A stretch of DNA of 64,000 bases, taken from positions 62,001-126,000 of the forward strand of contig NZ_NIJK01000044.1 of assembly GCF_002836975.1 (NCBI RefSeq), written 5' to 3'. The stretch is from Shewanella indica (GTDB lineage Bacteria; Pseudomonadota; Gammaproteobacteria; Enterobacterales; Shewanellaceae). Below the pieces are notes generated by a model. The model was not told the DNA's origin and made no database searches. It saw only the letters and a program-made list of their open reading frames with translations. Within the stretch, counting starts at the first letter, position 1; each line of letters starts with the position of its first letter. Both the position numbers and the translations under genes were made by a program. This document shows positions 53,116-63,674 of this stretch, one piece after another.

Positions 53116-53309
53116 GACAACCTGCTCCGTCAGGGTAAACCTGAGTAAATTAGTAAGAATTAGCGATATCATACTCCGACTGTCATGCGCTTTGTAGTCC
53201 CGAAAGCGATAGAGCTGAGTTTTTTGTTGTCGGGATCTCGATTTTATCTTCCACAATTTCAAGTCGAATCTTGATATTTAGCTGACACATACTTACCACC
53301 TTTAGCCGC

Positions 53310-54047
53310 TCAGGAGCTATGACTCAATCCGGGCGCTTCTGCTCTGGCCAGGCACCACACCTGTATGTCCGGTGACCAGGGAGCCAGAGCCTTGGCGGCT
53401 TCCCGGATAGTGGTGCCTGTCGTCACCACATCATCCACCAACACCAATCGTTGCCACTTTGGTGCCCCGCTCACGGCAAACGCCTTGGCCAGATTACGCC
53501 TGCGGGCCTTACCACTGAGACCAGCCTGGGGTGCGGTATCCGCGACCCGTAGCAGCAAAGAATCCTCCAGCGGCAGCGCCAACTCTTGACTCAACATGGA
53601 TGCAATCACCCAGGCCTGATTGAAGCCCCGCTGTTGCAGCCTTGCCGGATGCAAAGGAACAGGCACCAAGACCTGGGGCCAACAGATAAGTCCGGCGGTC
53701 GCCAACGTCCTTACTCTGCAAGACAAGGCCCGAACCAATGCCGGCAGCGGGGCAAAATCCTGCTGGTATTTGACTCGGCCGACAAGTGGCCCCAATGCCG
53801 AGTGGTAGCTGGCCGGAGCCACCACAGGGATAGGATTGTGTTTCATACAAGAACCACAATAGCGACCAATAACAACCAACTCCCGGCCACAGCCGAGGCA
53901 GATAGGTTGTCGGTAGCAACTGGCAGCAAGACAACAGGCACACACCCCCTGACTAGATGATGGGATCTGCTGATGACACAAGAGGCAACGGTTGGGTAAA
54001 CTGGCGGCCAATAGGGCCCGGCATCCTGCCAATAGAGGGCTCCACAT
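53310..54047 (-). CDS. gntX: ComF/GntX family phosphoribosyltransferase-like protein
   Basis: The 245-residue protein has a Cys-rich, zinc-finger-like N-terminal third (CLLCHQQIP, CACC, CLGCGREL, CGSC) and a PRT-type domain with VLVDDVVTTGTTIREAAKAL, the PRPP-binding motif. ComF-like proteins take part in DNA uptake in competent bacteria; the E. coli homologue has no clear role. ATG 54047 is preceded by GGAAG. It diverges from bioH over only 25 bases. Confidence 0.9.
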   Translation of the reverse strand: MWSPLLAGCRALLAASLPNRCLLCHQQIPSSSQGVCACCLAASCYRQPICLGCGRELVVIGRYCGSCMKHNPIPVVAPASYHSALGPLVGRVKYQQDFAPLPALVRALSCRVRTLATAGLICWPQVLVPVPLHPARLQQRGFNQAWVIASMLSQELALPLEDSLLLRVADTAPQAGLSGKARRRNLAKAFAVSGAPKWQRLVLVDDVVTTGTTIREAAKALAPWSPDIQVWCLARAEAPGLSHSS

Positions 54048-54072
54048 AACGAATCTTCCATGAGGTGTTTCA

Positions 54073-54852
54073 GTGAGTCTGCATATCGAAAGCCAGGGAC
54101 AGGGACGGGATCTGATCTTGCTCCACGGTTGGGGCGTCAACAGTGCCGTTTTTCATCCCCTGCTGCCTGGGTTATCTCAGTATAGAGTCCACAGTGTCGA
54201 CCTGCCGGGATTTGGTTTTAGCCAAACCATTGACGGGGAGCTAGATGACTGGGTGGACGCCCTGGTGGCAGCTCTGCCCACACAGGCAGTATGGTTGGGC
54301 TGGTCGCTTGGTGGCCTGGTTGCCACCCGGGTAGCTCAGCGCTTTCCAGAGCGAGTTACCGGGCTTATCACAGTCGCCTCTTCTCCCTGCTTTATGGCCA
54401 GGAGCGATAACCAATGGCCTGGAATAGCACCTAATGTGCTGACTCAGTTTGCCGAACAACTGCAACAGGATCTGCAGCGAACCATAGAAAAGTTTCTGGC
54501 GATCCAAGCTATGGGCAGCGATAGCGCCCGCGACGATATTCGCACCATTCGCGAGCTGGTTCTGGCGCGGCCGCTACCCAATGAACAGGCTCTGGCGCAA
54601 GGCTTGGAGATGTTGGCCAAGGTGGATCTACGCCCCGGACTGGAGCGACTCGCCCTTCCCTGGCTCAGGGTTTGGGGCAGGCTGGATGGGCTGGTGCCGA
54701 GAAGAGTCGCGAACCTCTTGCCGGGTAACACATCAACCACAGATTTACTGCTGCCCAAGGCATCACACGCCCCCTTTATTTCCCATCCTCAGGAGTTTAT
54801 TGAAGGGCTAAATAACTGGCTAACAGAGAAAGACTTTAATTCCTTGCCCTGA
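54073..54852 (+). CDS. bioH: Pimeloyl-ACP methyl ester esterase
   Basis: BioH removes the methyl group from pimeloyl-ACP methyl ester in biotin synthesis. The 259-residue alpha/beta hydrolase has the nucleophile Ser78 in GWSLGG, Asp in GRLDGLVP and His in ASHAPF, and starts LILLHGWGVNSAVF. GTG 54073 follows GAGG. Divergent from gntX, as commonly seen. Confidence 0.94.
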   Translation: MSLHIESQGQGRDLILLHGWGVNSAVFHPLLPGLSQYRVHSVDLPGFGFSQTIDGELDDWVDALVAALPTQAVWLGWSLGGLVATRVAQRFPERVTGLITVASSPCFMARSDNQWPGIAPNVLTQFAEQLQQDLQRTIEKFLAIQAMGSDSARDDIRTIRELVLARPLPNEQALAQGLEMLAKVDLRPGLERLALPWLRVWGRLDGLVPRRVANLLPGNTSTTDLLLPKASHAPFISHPQEFIEGLNNWLTEKDFNSLP

Positions 54853-54889
54853 TTGACTATTATTTGGTCAGCAATGTAAGGAATGCCCT

Positions 54890-55390
54890 ATGCAACTTGT
54901 CTCACACTATCCACAGGTACCGATCGCGACCAGTAATCCCGCGACAGATGCTGCTCGGGTAGAGAGCCAGCAAAGACCGCCGGTCATTCCGCCGCAGCAA
55001 CCCAGTAAAGGCCATGAAGAGCGAGCCTTCAACCCGCAGCACGAGCGCACTGCAGACTCGGCGCAGCAACAGGCCAGACTGGCCGACAGAGTCCAGGAGC
55101 GCCAACAACAATCCGGTCAACAACAGCAGCAAGAGCAAAAGCGGCGCCAAGGCAGTAAGCCTCTGCTGCTGAATCTACTCAGCAAGCCGGCTCTGGATCG
55201 CCGCGATATACGTAACCGTCAGTTTGAAGCTTCTACGTATCTCAAACCCACAGTTGTATTAAATAATGGGCCTCACCCCATGCCGAATGAAGCACCGCAG
55301 TTTTATCGCGAGCTGGGGCAGAGAATCGATACCTTCTACCATCAATGCACCGAGCCTATGCCTGCAGCCGGTATCTCTGCACTGGCTTGA
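54890..55390 (+). CDS. Gln-rich uncharacterised protein
   Basis: The 166-residue protein has a Pro/Gln-rich N-terminal half with the run RVQERQQQSGQQQQQEQKRRQ and a more ordered C-terminal part (LLLNLLSKPALDRRDIRNRQFEASTYLKPTVV and FYRELGQRIDTFYHQC). No signal peptide or membrane span is evident. I do not recognise a family. AAGGAA precedes the ATG. Its last 49 bases overlap the end of the convergent sulfatase gene. Confidence 0.7.
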   Translation: MQLVSHYPQVPIATSNPATDAARVESQQRPPVIPPQQPSKGHEERAFNPQHERTADSAQQQARLADRVQERQQQSGQQQQQEQKRRQGSKPLLLNLLSKPALDRRDIRNRQFEASTYLKPTVVLNNGPHPMPNEAPQFYRELGQRIDTFYHQCTEPMPAAGISALA

Positions 55391-57339
55391 TCCATGGGCG
55401 GCAGCTTATACAAACCTTCCTGATACGCCACGCTACCCCATAGTGCCAACCCAAGCGCCGTGCGAGCCATTGATTCAGAGAGTGGCGCGGCGTGCAGTTG
55501 CTCCCTAACTGGATCGTAATCAAAGGTCGCAGGCGCTTTCTCCGGCTGCAATATAGTGACTTTGTTATCCTGCATATAAGCAAAGTTTTTGTTGTACTGC
55601 ATCAAGGCCCTGCCCGGCCAGTTATCGGGCATCTTTGACAAATCTCTTCCCAACATGGGGTAGGTGGCATCGATGCCGGCCAAAGACAACAGCGTTGGCG
55701 GCAGATCTATCTGACTCACTACCCGCGGGTCCCGCTTAGCCGTTATCCCTTCACCCAATAATAAGCCGGGGATCCTGAATCTGGGCACTGGCACCAAAGA
55801 CGCCCCGGAAACCCGACTGTCATGATCGGCCACCACCAGAAACAGGGTATCACGCCAATAGTCAGCCTCTTTCGCCAATCGAAAAAACTCACCTATGGCG
55901 TAATCGGCATACTTGGCAGCATTGTTGCGGGTCTGTTTTGGCTGTTCATACAGTTCAATACGGCCATCAGGGAATTCAAAGGGATCATGATTGCTGGAGC
56001 TGAACACCAGGCTAAAGAAAGGTTTGCCCTCGGCATGAAGGCGCTTGAACTCTGAGTCGGCCTTGCGCATTAGATCTTCATCTGAAGCCCCCCAGGAGCC
56101 GACAAAGGCAGGTTTAGGATAGTCTTTCTGGTCGACTATGGTGCTAAAGCCATTGCCGAGAAAAAAGCTGCGCATATTGTCAAAATGGCTTTCACCACCG
56201 TAGATAAAGGAGGTGGAATACCCTTGAGTCTGCAGCAATGCAGCAAGACTGAAGAAACCACTTTGACTCTTGCCGAGTTTCACCACAGAACGCGCCGGCG
56301 TGGGGGTAAAACCAGTGGTCACCGCCTCTATGCCTCGAACTGAACGTGTACCCGTGGCATACAGACTCTCGAAATACCAGCCTTCATTGGCCAGGGCGTC
56401 CAGATTAGGTGTCAGTGGTAAGCCCCCCAAACTGCCAACGAAACGAGCACCCAGGCTCTCCTGCAATATGATGACTATATTCTTGGGTTTACCACGATAG
56501 CTGGCCTGGTTCTGACTCAAGCTGGGATATTTGTCTAATATAAAGTCAGCCGGCGCACGACCACTCTCCTGGCGAATTATTTGATAGACCTCCTTTCTGT
56601 CCATATCGCCATAGATCCACGATGTGTCGGCCTCGTTATTCATTTGGCTGATAGCAAAAGCCAGCGAGTAACCTGAATTGACCACCAACGAGTTAACGAG
56701 TGGATCATCGGCGAAGGCCACCATGGCCGGATTCAAAGGCCTGTGACCAAGAGTGGATCTGGCCCCCGCCAAGGACAAGACAATGATCAGCACACCAAGT
56801 ACCGGACGCCAATACCACTTGGGGAAACGACAATTGCGACAGAGGTAACCTGAGAGTTTCCAACCGCTCCAAAGGATGGCTCCAGACAAAACCACGGAAA
56901 GGATCAACTCCAGCTTGCGGCCACTCCAAAGCATGGAAAGCACTTCTTTGGGGTAAATAAGATACTCAACATAGAGGCGATTTGGCCTGACACCATACTC
57001 TTCAATAAAGGAGGGTGTAGACAACTCCAAGAACAGCAAATACCAAAGCCCGAGAGTCAACCACAGACGCTGTATCCAAGACCAGCAACGTCCGAGCCAA
57101 TGTTCGCCGCCAAACAAGGCTGTACCCAGTGCCACAACCCCCCAGAGCCAACAAAGCATGGCCACATCTACCCGCAGCCCCTGCAACAACAGATGAGTCC
57201 AACCACCAACGGCTGCTACCCGTTCATATTGCCAAAGCCCCAGCCCAATTCGACTCAACATCAGGCATAACAGAGCCAATAAACTGAAAGTCAGTACACT
57301 ACGAAACGGTCCAGTAAATTTAAAACGAGAAAACATCAT
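55342..57339 (-). CDS. LTA synthase-type sulfatase family membrane protein
   Basis: The 665-residue protein has about five N-terminal membrane helices (to about residue 200) and a periplasmic alkaline phosphatase-type domain. Motifs include NIVIILQESLGA (metal), the nucleophile Thr in YATGTRSVRGIEA, SNHDPFEFP and VVADHDSRVSG. Such enzymes transfer phosphoglycerol or phosphoethanolamine to envelope polymers. The substrate in this Gram-negative cell is unknown. ATG 57339 or 57336 are both near GGAA. Confidence 0.88.
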   Translation of the reverse strand: MMFSRFKFTGPFRSVLTFSLLALLCLMLSRIGLGLWQYERVAAVGGWTHLLLQGLRVDVAMLCWLWGVVALGTALFGGEHWLGRCWSWIQRLWLTLGLWYLLFLELSTPSFIEEYGVRPNRLYVEYLIYPKEVLSMLWSGRKLELILSVVLSGAILWSGWKLSGYLCRNCRFPKWYWRPVLGVLIIVLSLAGARSTLGHRPLNPAMVAFADDPLVNSLVVNSGYSLAFAISQMNNEADTSWIYGDMDRKEVYQIIRQESGRAPADFILDKYPSLSQNQASYRGKPKNIVIILQESLGARFVGSLGGLPLTPNLDALANEGWYFESLYATGTRSVRGIEAVTTGFTPTPARSVVKLGKSQSGFFSLAALLQTQGYSTSFIYGGESHFDNMRSFFLGNGFSTIVDQKDYPKPAFVGSWGASDEDLMRKADSEFKRLHAEGKPFFSLVFSSSNHDPFEFPDGRIELYEQPKQTRNNAAKYADYAIGEFFRLAKEADYWRDTLFLVVADHDSRVSGASLVPVPRFRIPGLLLGEGITAKRDPRVVSQIDLPPTLLSLAGIDATYPMLGRDLSKMPDNWPGRALMQYNKNFAYMQDNKVTILQPEKAPATFDYDPVREQLHAAPLSESMARTALGLALWGSVAYQEGLYKLPPMDQASAEIPAAGIGSVH

Positions 57340-57674
57340 TTCCAGGGTTCCTCACCACTCTTTTGCCTTGGCGTTTGTTAAAAAATTGACGATTTACCGC
57401 ACGCCAACCCCCAGAAAGAGCCGATTTGCCACGCAATTATGACAGAAAGGATAAGATAAAGTTTCATTAACATTTGTTTGTTATTGGCTTTAGCACCTGA
57501 GGGTGAAGCCGTTCGCAAAAGATGGGGAAAAGTGTCAGAACTCATGATTAGCGGGAAACGACATTATTGGTTCGAGTACTAGCAACAGAAAATCGCGTAT
57601 AAAAAAATCCCCCGATAATTATCGAGGGATTCATCAACTGTCGGACTGTTAATAGGTATTCAACAACTTGTCGA
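57340..57674. other. Intergenic region between tex and the sulfatase gene
   Basis: This 335-bp stretch contains the tex terminator (57606-57631) and, presumably, the sulfatase promoter in the A+T-rich half. No ORF or regulator site stands out. Confidence 0.6.
57606..57631 (-). terminator. Terminator of tex
   Basis: AATCCC and GGGATT flank a CGATAATTATCG palindrome with one mismatch, followed on the minus strand by seven T. It lies 44 bases past the tex stop. Confidence 0.9.
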
Positions 57675-60017
57675 TCAGTTTTTCTTCAACTTGGCAAAGG
57701 CATCGGCAAACGCATTGCCCATGGCGGCATTCACTGGCTGTGGCTTGGCGGCAGGACGTTGTTTGCCCTGACCAGATTTATTGCCCTTGGCCTGCGGCTT
57801 ACCTGCTCTTTGTTGTGGCTTGCCTGGCTCAATCTTTTCGTCCAGGCGCATCGACAGTCCTATACGCTTACGCTCAATATCTACCTCCATGACCTTTACC
57901 TTGACCACATCACCGGCCTTAACCACGGTATGAGGATCGCTGACAAACTTGTCGGTCAATGAAGAGATGTGCACCAGTCCATCCTGATGCACGCCGATAT
58001 CGACAAAGGCACCAAAGTTAGTGACATTGGTCACCACGCCTTCGAGGATCATCTCAGGTTTGAGGTCCTTTAGCGCCTCAACCCCATCTTTGAATTTGGC
58101 TGTCTTGAACTCGCCCCGGGGGTCACGTCCCGGCTTATCCAACTCTTTGAGGATATCCGTTACTGTCGGCAGACCGAATGCGTCTGTGATGAATTCGGCC
58201 GGATTGATACTGTTCAGCAGATCGCTGTTACCTATCAGTTCAGCAACCGGTTTACCCTTAAGCTTGGCGATATTTTCCACCAGCGAATAGGCTTCGGGGT
58301 GAACGGCCGATGCATCCAGCGGGTTACTGCCTTCACGGATCCGCAGGAAGCCGGCGGCCTGTTCGAAGGCCTTGGGCCCCAGACGTGGCACCTTGAGTAG
58401 TTCTTTACGGTCGTTGAAGCGGCCGTGTTCGTCGCGATATTCCACCAGATTTTTGGCTAAGGTGCGGTTAAGACCGGCCACCTGGCTCAGCAGCGGCATG
58501 GAAGCCATATTCACATCGACACCGACGCCGTTTACACAGTCTTCAACCACGGCTTCCAAAGAAGCCGACAGCTGACTTTGGCTGACATCATGTTGATACT
58601 GACCCACACCAATGGACTTAGGTTCAATCTTAACCAACTCCGCCAGCGGATCCTGCAGCCGTCTGGCGATGGACACGGCGCCGCGCAGTGAAACATCGAG
58701 ATCAGGAAACTCATTGGCCGCCAACTCAGAGGCCGAATAGACAGAGGCTCCGGCTTCACTGACCATCACCTTAGTGATGCCGGGGTTGCTGTCTTTGACC
58801 ATGGCAATCACTTCAGCGGCCAGCTTGTCGGTTTCACGGGAAGCCGTGCCGTTACCTATGGCGATCAGCTCCACCTTGTGCATATTGACCAGATTAGCCA
58901 GAGTGCGTATCGACTTGTCCCACTGGTTTTGCGGCGCATGAGGGAAGATAGTGGTATGGCCCACCAGCTTGCCTGTGTCGTTGACCACCGCCACCTTAAC
59001 TCCGGTACGCAGCCCGGGATCCAGTCCCATGGTGGCCTTGGCTCCGGCGGGAGGCGCCATCAGTAAGTCACCCAGGTTACGGGCAAAGACTTTAATCGCC
59101 TCGGTTTCCGCCGCTTCGCGCATTCTGGTGATAAACTCGGTTTCCATCTGCAGGGCGATTTTGATCCGCCAAGTGGCTGTGACAACCGTCTTCAGCCAGT
59201 TATCCAGAGCGCTGTCACTCAGCTTAAGACGCAAGTGCTCAGCGATAATCACCTCACAATAGCTCCCCGCTTTGGCTTCTGCCTCAGGGTCGGCATTCAT
59301 CGACAGACTCAACACGCCTTCATTGCGGCCACGCAGCATAGCCAGCGCCCGGTGAGAAGGCACAGAGCTGAGTTTTTCAGTGTGCTCAAAATAGTCGCGG
59401 AACTTAGCGCCTTCCTTCTCCTTGCCGGAGATCAGTCGGCTTTCAATGACAGCCGACTGTTGCAGGTGGTTACGCACCTTGGCCAGCAGCTCGGCATCTT
59501 CGGCGATCCGCTCCATCAGGATATAACGGGCACCATCCAACACCGCCTTGGCGTCGGTAAAACCGGCTTCCGGATTGAGATAGGCCTCGGCGGCCTGCTC
59601 AGGATCCATGGCGGCGCTGCCGGCGGCGGCATAGAGGGCATCGGCCAAGGGCTCAATACCGGCTTCAATAGCAATTTGGCCCTTGGTACGACGCTTGGGT
59701 TTATAGGGCAAGTACAGATCTTCGAGCCGGGTCTTGCTGTCGGCTTCATTGATGGCGTGCTTCAGCTCGGCGGTCAGTTTTCCCTGAGCATCAATCGAGG
59801 AGAGGATCACCTGACGCCGATCGTTAAGCTCCCGTAGATAACCTAGACGAGAGTGCAGGTTACGCAGCTGGGTATCATCCAGCCCCCCCGTCACCTCTTT
59901 GCGGTAGCGGGCAACAAAAGGCACTGTTGCACCTTCATCCAGCAAGCTGATGGTAGCAGCAACCTGCTGCTCACGAACATTCAGCTCCTGGGCAATAATC
60001 TGAGCAATATTATGCAT
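57675..60017 (-). CDS. tex: RNA-binding transcription accessory protein Tex
   Basis: Tex is a cytoplasmic RNA-binding protein linked to transcription and RNA turnover. The 780-residue protein has the helical N-terminal domain, a YqgF-type RNase H fold ([18 protein letters not shown]), helix-hairpin-helix motifs ([18 protein letters not shown]) and an S1 domain ([28 protein letters not shown]). A basic Lys/Gln/Ala-rich tail follows. ATG 60017 was chosen; a TTG at 60041 would add eight residues. Confidence 0.96.
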   Translation of the reverse strand: MHNIAQIIAQELNVREQQVAATISLLDEGATVPFVARYRKEVTGGLDDTQLRNLHSRLGYLRELNDRRQVILSSIDAQGKLTAELKHAINEADSKTRLEDLYLPYKPKRRTKGQIAIEAGIEPLADALYAAAGSAAMDPEQAAEAYLNPEAGFTDAKAVLDGARYILMERIAEDAELLAKVRNHLQQSAVIESRLISGKEKEGAKFRDYFEHTEKLSSVPSHRALAMLRGRNEGVLSLSMNADPEAEAKAGSYCEVIIAEHLRLKLSDSALDNWLKTVVTATWRIKIALQMETEFITRMREAAETEAIKVFARNLGDLLMAPPAGAKATMGLDPGLRTGVKVAVVNDTGKLVGHTTIFPHAPQNQWDKSIRTLANLVNMHKVELIAIGNGTASRETDKLAAEVIAMVKDSNPGITKVMVSEAGASVYSASELAANEFPDLDVSLRGAVSIARRLQDPLAELVKIEPKSIGVGQYQHDVSQSQLSASLEAVVEDCVNGVGVDVNMASMPLLSQVAGLNRTLAKNLVEYRDEHGRFNDRKELLKVPRLGPKAFEQAAGFLRIREGSNPLDASAVHPEAYSLVENIAKLKGKPVAELIGNSDLLNSINPAEFITDAFGLPTVTDILKELDKPGRDPRGEFKTAKFKDGVEALKDLKPEMILEGVVTNVTNFGAFVDIGVHQDGLVHISSLTDKFVSDPHTVVKAGDVVKVKVMEVDIERKRIGLSMRLDEKIEPGKPQQRAGKPQAKGNKSGQGKQRPAAKPQPVNAAMGNAFADAFAKLKKN

Positions 60018-60220
60018 AGTAAGGATCTGTTGGATTGACAAAATTCAGATGCGCCAACCATACCACAGGCAGCCTGAAAGTTTCATAGCCGGAGAGCGAG
60101 ATTCCGGCCTTTAGTCAGCTAATCACATCCCAGGTTTAGCTCCTTGACACTCTTTACAAAAATTCATCACAGCTATGGACAGAGAAAACCAGCCTATTTT
60201 ATACTCCTTAGCCGTTATGC

Positions 60221-60241
60221 AAATAACAATGATTTGTATTT
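60221..60241 (+). promoter_or_regulatory. Fur-like box before the TonB receptor
   Basis: The 21-bp imperfect palindrome begins AAATAACAATG and ends GTATTT, with arms AAATA/TATTT and central AATGATTT, in the style of gammaproteobacterial Fur sites. It is 76-96 bp before the receptor start. Confidence 0.6.
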
Positions 60242-60316
60242 ATCAACTTGGCAAGGAGCGCCGGAAACCGCAAACCAATAAGCCGTCTTCCAAGATGGCA
60301 AACATTAGGAATAACG

Positions 60317-62467
60317 ATGAAATTCACTCGCTCCCTCGTCGCTCTGTCAGTCCTTTCCGGGCTGGCAGCCCAGGCGGCTTACGCCAAAGAGCCCCAAATG
60401 GAAACCATGGTCATCACTTCCAGTCGGATGGAAAAACCACTCAGTGCCATCCCCAATACTGTGACCGTCATAGACCAGGAACAGCTCAAGCAACAGTTGG
60501 CCACCACCCGGGACTTGTCGACCATTTTGGGCAACCTGGCCCCCAGCTTCTCCCCCAGCCGCCAGAAAATGACCAATACAGGTGAAACCCTGCGTGGCCG
60601 CGCCCCACTCATCATGATAGATGGCGTGCCTCAGTCAAACCCTCTGCGCAGTGGTGGTCGTTCAGGCCAAACCATAGATCCCATGATGATAGAACGAATT
60701 GAAATTATCCATGGAGCCAACGCCATGCACGGCCTTGGTGCTCAGGGCGGCATCATCAACTACATCACCAAGAAACCCAGCGGCGACAACGAAAGTCGGG
60801 TAAGTTTTGATCTGTCCTCTCCCACCAGCTTCGAGTCCGATAGCCTGAGCTTTGGTGCCAACTATGCCTTCTCCGGCCAAAGCGGCAACCTGGATATGCT
60901 GGGTTCAGTGGGATACCACAGCAATGGCGTTTACTATGATGCCAACGATGATGTCATAGGTGTCGACACCACCCAGGGCGAGTCGATGGACAGCCAGAGC
61001 AAGGACTTCTTCCTCAAGTTGGGCTATGAGTTCAGCGAGTCGCGACTGGAGCTGATGGTCAACCACTACGATATGGACAACAATGGTGACTGGATGCCGG
61101 TCAAAGGTAGTGTCGCCACAGATACTCCAACGTCGGCGGTGAAACAGAAACAACCCTGGCAGGCTGCCAACAACAAGGTCACCACCAGCAGTCTCACCTA
61201 TAAGCATCGCAACATCGCCGGGCAGCAGTTGGAGCTGCAACTGTTCAACCAGAACTTCAAGGGTGTCTATGGCGGTGGCTGTTTCGGCAGCTTCTATGAT
61301 CCGGCCTTCGAAGGTGCTGCGAATCTGACGACCTGTGATACCGGCGCCAATGGCGAGCAGTACTTCTATGACCAGTCACGCAACAAGTCCAACAAGTGGG
61401 GCCTCAAGGCATCGATGATCGCTAATAATCTCGCCGACAGCGGTGTGGATCTGGCCTATGGGGTAGACCTTTTCAGCGATACCACAGAGCAGGATCTGGT
61501 ACAGACCGGACGCTCCTGGGTACCCGAGACCCGTTACGACAATATCGCCCCCTATGCCCAGTTGAGCTTCTCACCTTTGGATGCCCTGACTATTTCCGGC
61601 GGCGTTCGTTATGAATATGCCAAACTCAAGGTCGATGATTTCCAAACCCTATGGGCCTCTGGCCACAAACAGGTTGCCGGTGGCGAACCGGATTTCAATG
61701 AAACCCTGTTCAATATAGGTGCCAGTTATAACTTCAGCTCAGCGCTGCGCCTCTATACCAGTTACAGCCAAGGTTTTGGTATGGCCGACATAGGGCGAAT
61801 TCTGCGTGACGGCAACAGCTTCCCGGACCAGAACCCCAGCGTGGAAGGTTCCTTGACGCTGGAGCCCGTGGTCACAGACAACTATGAACTGGGCTTGGAC
61901 TATCAAGGCGAGTTGTTGGCAGCCAAGCTGGCCCTGTATCGCTCCGAGGCCAAACTGGGTGCCCGTTTAGCCCTGAATGAAGACGGCTTCTACAATGTGA
62001 AACGGGAAAAGAGCGTGATCCAGGGACTGGAAGCCAATGTCACGGCTTACCTGGGTAATGACGACGATCTGGGGCTGAACCTGGCGCTGCAACAAGGGGA
62101 GTATGACTCAAATAAAGATGGCAGCACAGACACAGATCTCGACGGCGCCAACATAGCACCCAATCGTCTCAACCTATTCTGGGAACACAGGTTCGATGCC
62201 GAGATGAGTGGGCGGATTCAGGCCAACTACTATATGGACCGTAGCTTCAAGAAGGCCAATGGTGAAGAGTACGCCGAGTTTGACGGCTATGTCACGGTTG
62301 ATGCCTCCTTCTCTATGCCCTTATACCAAGGCACTTTGACATTGGGGCTACAGAATCTGCTGAATAAGGACTACTACAGTTACTACTCACAGACTATGGC
62401 TAACAACAATCGTTACTTCAAGGGCATGGGCCGTACTGTCAGCATAGGCTTCAGCTTGCCGTTTTAA
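60317..62467 (+). CDS. TonB-dependent siderophore receptor-like protein
   Basis: The 716-residue outer-membrane protein has a signal peptide (MKFTRSLVALSVLSGLAAQAAYA), a TonB box (ETMVITSS), a plug domain (about 45-160, LRGRAPLIMIDGVPQSNPLRSGGRSGQTIDPMMIERIEIIHGANAMHGLGAQGGIINYITKKP) and a 22-strand barrel ending in Phe. The Fur-like box points to iron uptake. The ligand cannot be told; no siderophore synthesis or ABC genes are adjacent. ATG 60317 follows AGGAATAACG. Confidence 0.92.
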   Translation: MKFTRSLVALSVLSGLAAQAAYAKEPQMETMVITSSRMEKPLSAIPNTVTVIDQEQLKQQLATTRDLSTILGNLAPSFSPSRQKMTNTGETLRGRAPLIMIDGVPQSNPLRSGGRSGQTIDPMMIERIEIIHGANAMHGLGAQGGIINYITKKPSGDNESRVSFDLSSPTSFESDSLSFGANYAFSGQSGNLDMLGSVGYHSNGVYYDANDDVIGVDTTQGESMDSQSKDFFLKLGYEFSESRLELMVNHYDMDNNGDWMPVKGSVATDTPTSAVKQKQPWQAANNKVTTSSLTYKHRNIAGQQLELQLFNQNFKGVYGGGCFGSFYDPAFEGAANLTTCDTGANGEQYFYDQSRNKSNKWGLKASMIANNLADSGVDLAYGVDLFSDTTEQDLVQTGRSWVPETRYDNIAPYAQLSFSPLDALTISGGVRYEYAKLKVDDFQTLWASGHKQVAGGEPDFNETLFNIGASYNFSSALRLYTSYSQGFGMADIGRILRDGNSFPDQNPSVEGSLTLEPVVTDNYELGLDYQGELLAAKLALYRSEAKLGARLALNEDGFYNVKREKSVIQGLEANVTAYLGNDDDLGLNLALQQGEYDSNKDGSTDTDLDGANIAPNRLNLFWEHRFDAEMSGRIQANYYMDRSFKKANGEEYAEFDGYVTVDASFSMPLYQGTLTLGLQNLLNKDYYSYYSQTMANNNRYFKGMGRTVSIGFSLPF

Positions 62468-62505
62468 GGAAACTTTCATCAGGGTTACTGTCGGTAGCCC
62501 TCATA

Positions 62506-62531
62506 AAAAGCCAGTTCAATAACTGGCTTTT
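62506..62531 (+). terminator. Terminator of the TonB receptor gene
   Basis: AAAAGCCAGTT / AACTGGCTTTT forms a perfect 11-bp stem with a 4-base loop, 38 bases past the stop codon. Confidence 0.9.
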
Positions 62532-62606
62532 GCTCATAATCGGGTACTGCGCCAGCAGCTTTGGGCTGCATGTTAAGTCGTGCTCGCTGGAAGCGAGAAC
62601 CATAAA

Positions 62607-62633
62607 AAAAGGACGCTGTTATAGCATCCTTTT
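62607..62633 (-). terminator. Terminator of gpsA
   Basis: AAAAGGACGCT / AGCATCCTTTT pair with one G-T wobble around a 5-base loop, with seven T on the minus strand, 17 bases past the gpsA stop. Confidence 0.88.
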
Positions 62634-62650
62634 CCGGGATTGGAGATGAC

Positions 62651-63667
62651 TCAGTCTGCCGAGGTTTCCGACTTTTTCTCTCTGGCCAGCAGTTCTTTGG
62701 CCGCATCAATAGGCGATTTGCCCTGATACAACACTTGATAGATCTGCTCGGTGATCGGCATCTCGACTCCCAAGCGCTTGGCCAGAGTGTAGACCTCTTT
62801 AGTGTTGCGGTAACCTTCAACCACCTGACCGATTTCAGCCTGGGCAGTATCGACATCACAACCTTTACCTAATGCCAAACCAAAGCGACGATTACGCGAT
62901 TGGTTATCGGTACAGGTCAGCACCAGATCCCCAAGACCCGCCATTCCCATAAAGGTAGATGCATGAGCGCCCAAGGCTTCCCCCAGACGGCTCAACTCCA
63001 CCAAACCACGGGTGATCAGGGCTGTACGGGCATTGGCACCAAAGCCTATACCGTCGGACATGCCGGCACCTATAGCGATGACATTCTTGACCGCGCCACC
63101 GAGCTGCAGGCCAATAAAATCGTCATTGGCATACACTCTCAGACGTTTGGGGCTGTGCAGCAGTTCCACCAGATCCTGGGTAAACTCGGCATCAGTACCG
63201 GCCACTGAGATGGCGGTTGGTAAACCTGCCGCCAGCTCTTTGGCAAAAGTCGGTCCGGACAATACCGCCAGCGGATATTTCTCCCCCAGCACATCGCGGG
63301 CAACATCCTGCAACAGGCGGCCACTTTCCGGCTCCAGCCCCTTGGTAGCCCAAATGATGCGGGCATCATCACGCAGCAGAGGCTTGGCCTGAGCCAGCAC
63401 TTCGGCGAAGACATGACTTGGCACCACCACCAGAATATTTCGCGACGCCGCCAATGCTTTGGCCAGATCGGCCTCCATCACCAGGGAGTCGGGAAAGGCT
63501 ATTCCGGGAAGAAAGGCTTGGTTACTGCGCTCGGCAGCGAGTTTAGCCACATGCTCGGGTTCATGTCCCCACAACAGGGTACTGTGTCCATTGCTGGCCA
63601 AAGAAATGGCAAGGGCGGTGCCATAAGAGCCCGCCCCCAATACCGTTATTTCGGCAGTGTCTTTCAT
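62651..63667 (-). CDS. gpsA: Glycerol-3-phosphate dehydrogenase [NAD(P)+]
   Basis: GpsA makes sn-glycerol-3-phosphate from dihydroxyacetone phosphate in the cytoplasm, the substrate of PlsB. The 338-residue protein has the dinucleotide-binding [29 protein letters not shown] and [31 protein letters not shown], which holds the catalytic Lys. ATG 63667 starts 7 bases after secB ends; there is no strong ribosome-binding site. secB-gpsA is a standard pair. Confidence 0.97.
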   Translation of the reverse strand: MKDTAEITVLGAGSYGTALAISLASNGHSTLLWGHEPEHVAKLAAERSNQAFLPGIAFPDSLVMEADLAKALAASRNILVVVPSHVFAEVLAQAKPLLRDDARIIWATKGLEPESGRLLQDVARDVLGEKYPLAVLSGPTFAKELAAGLPTAISVAGTDAEFTQDLVELLHSPKRLRVYANDDFIGLQLGGAVKNVIAIGAGMSDGIGFGANARTALITRGLVELSRLGEALGAHASTFMGMAGLGDLVLTCTDNQSRNRRFGLALGKGCDVDTAQAEIGQVVEGYRNTKEVYTLAKRLGVEMPITEQIYQVLYQGKSPIDAAKELLAREKKSETSAD

Positions 63668-63674
63668 CGGCTGA

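Noticed and set aside
60087..60109. GCCGGA/TCCGGC hairpin upstream of tex
   Set aside because: Short stem, only three T after it on the plus strand, and no gene that it would end.
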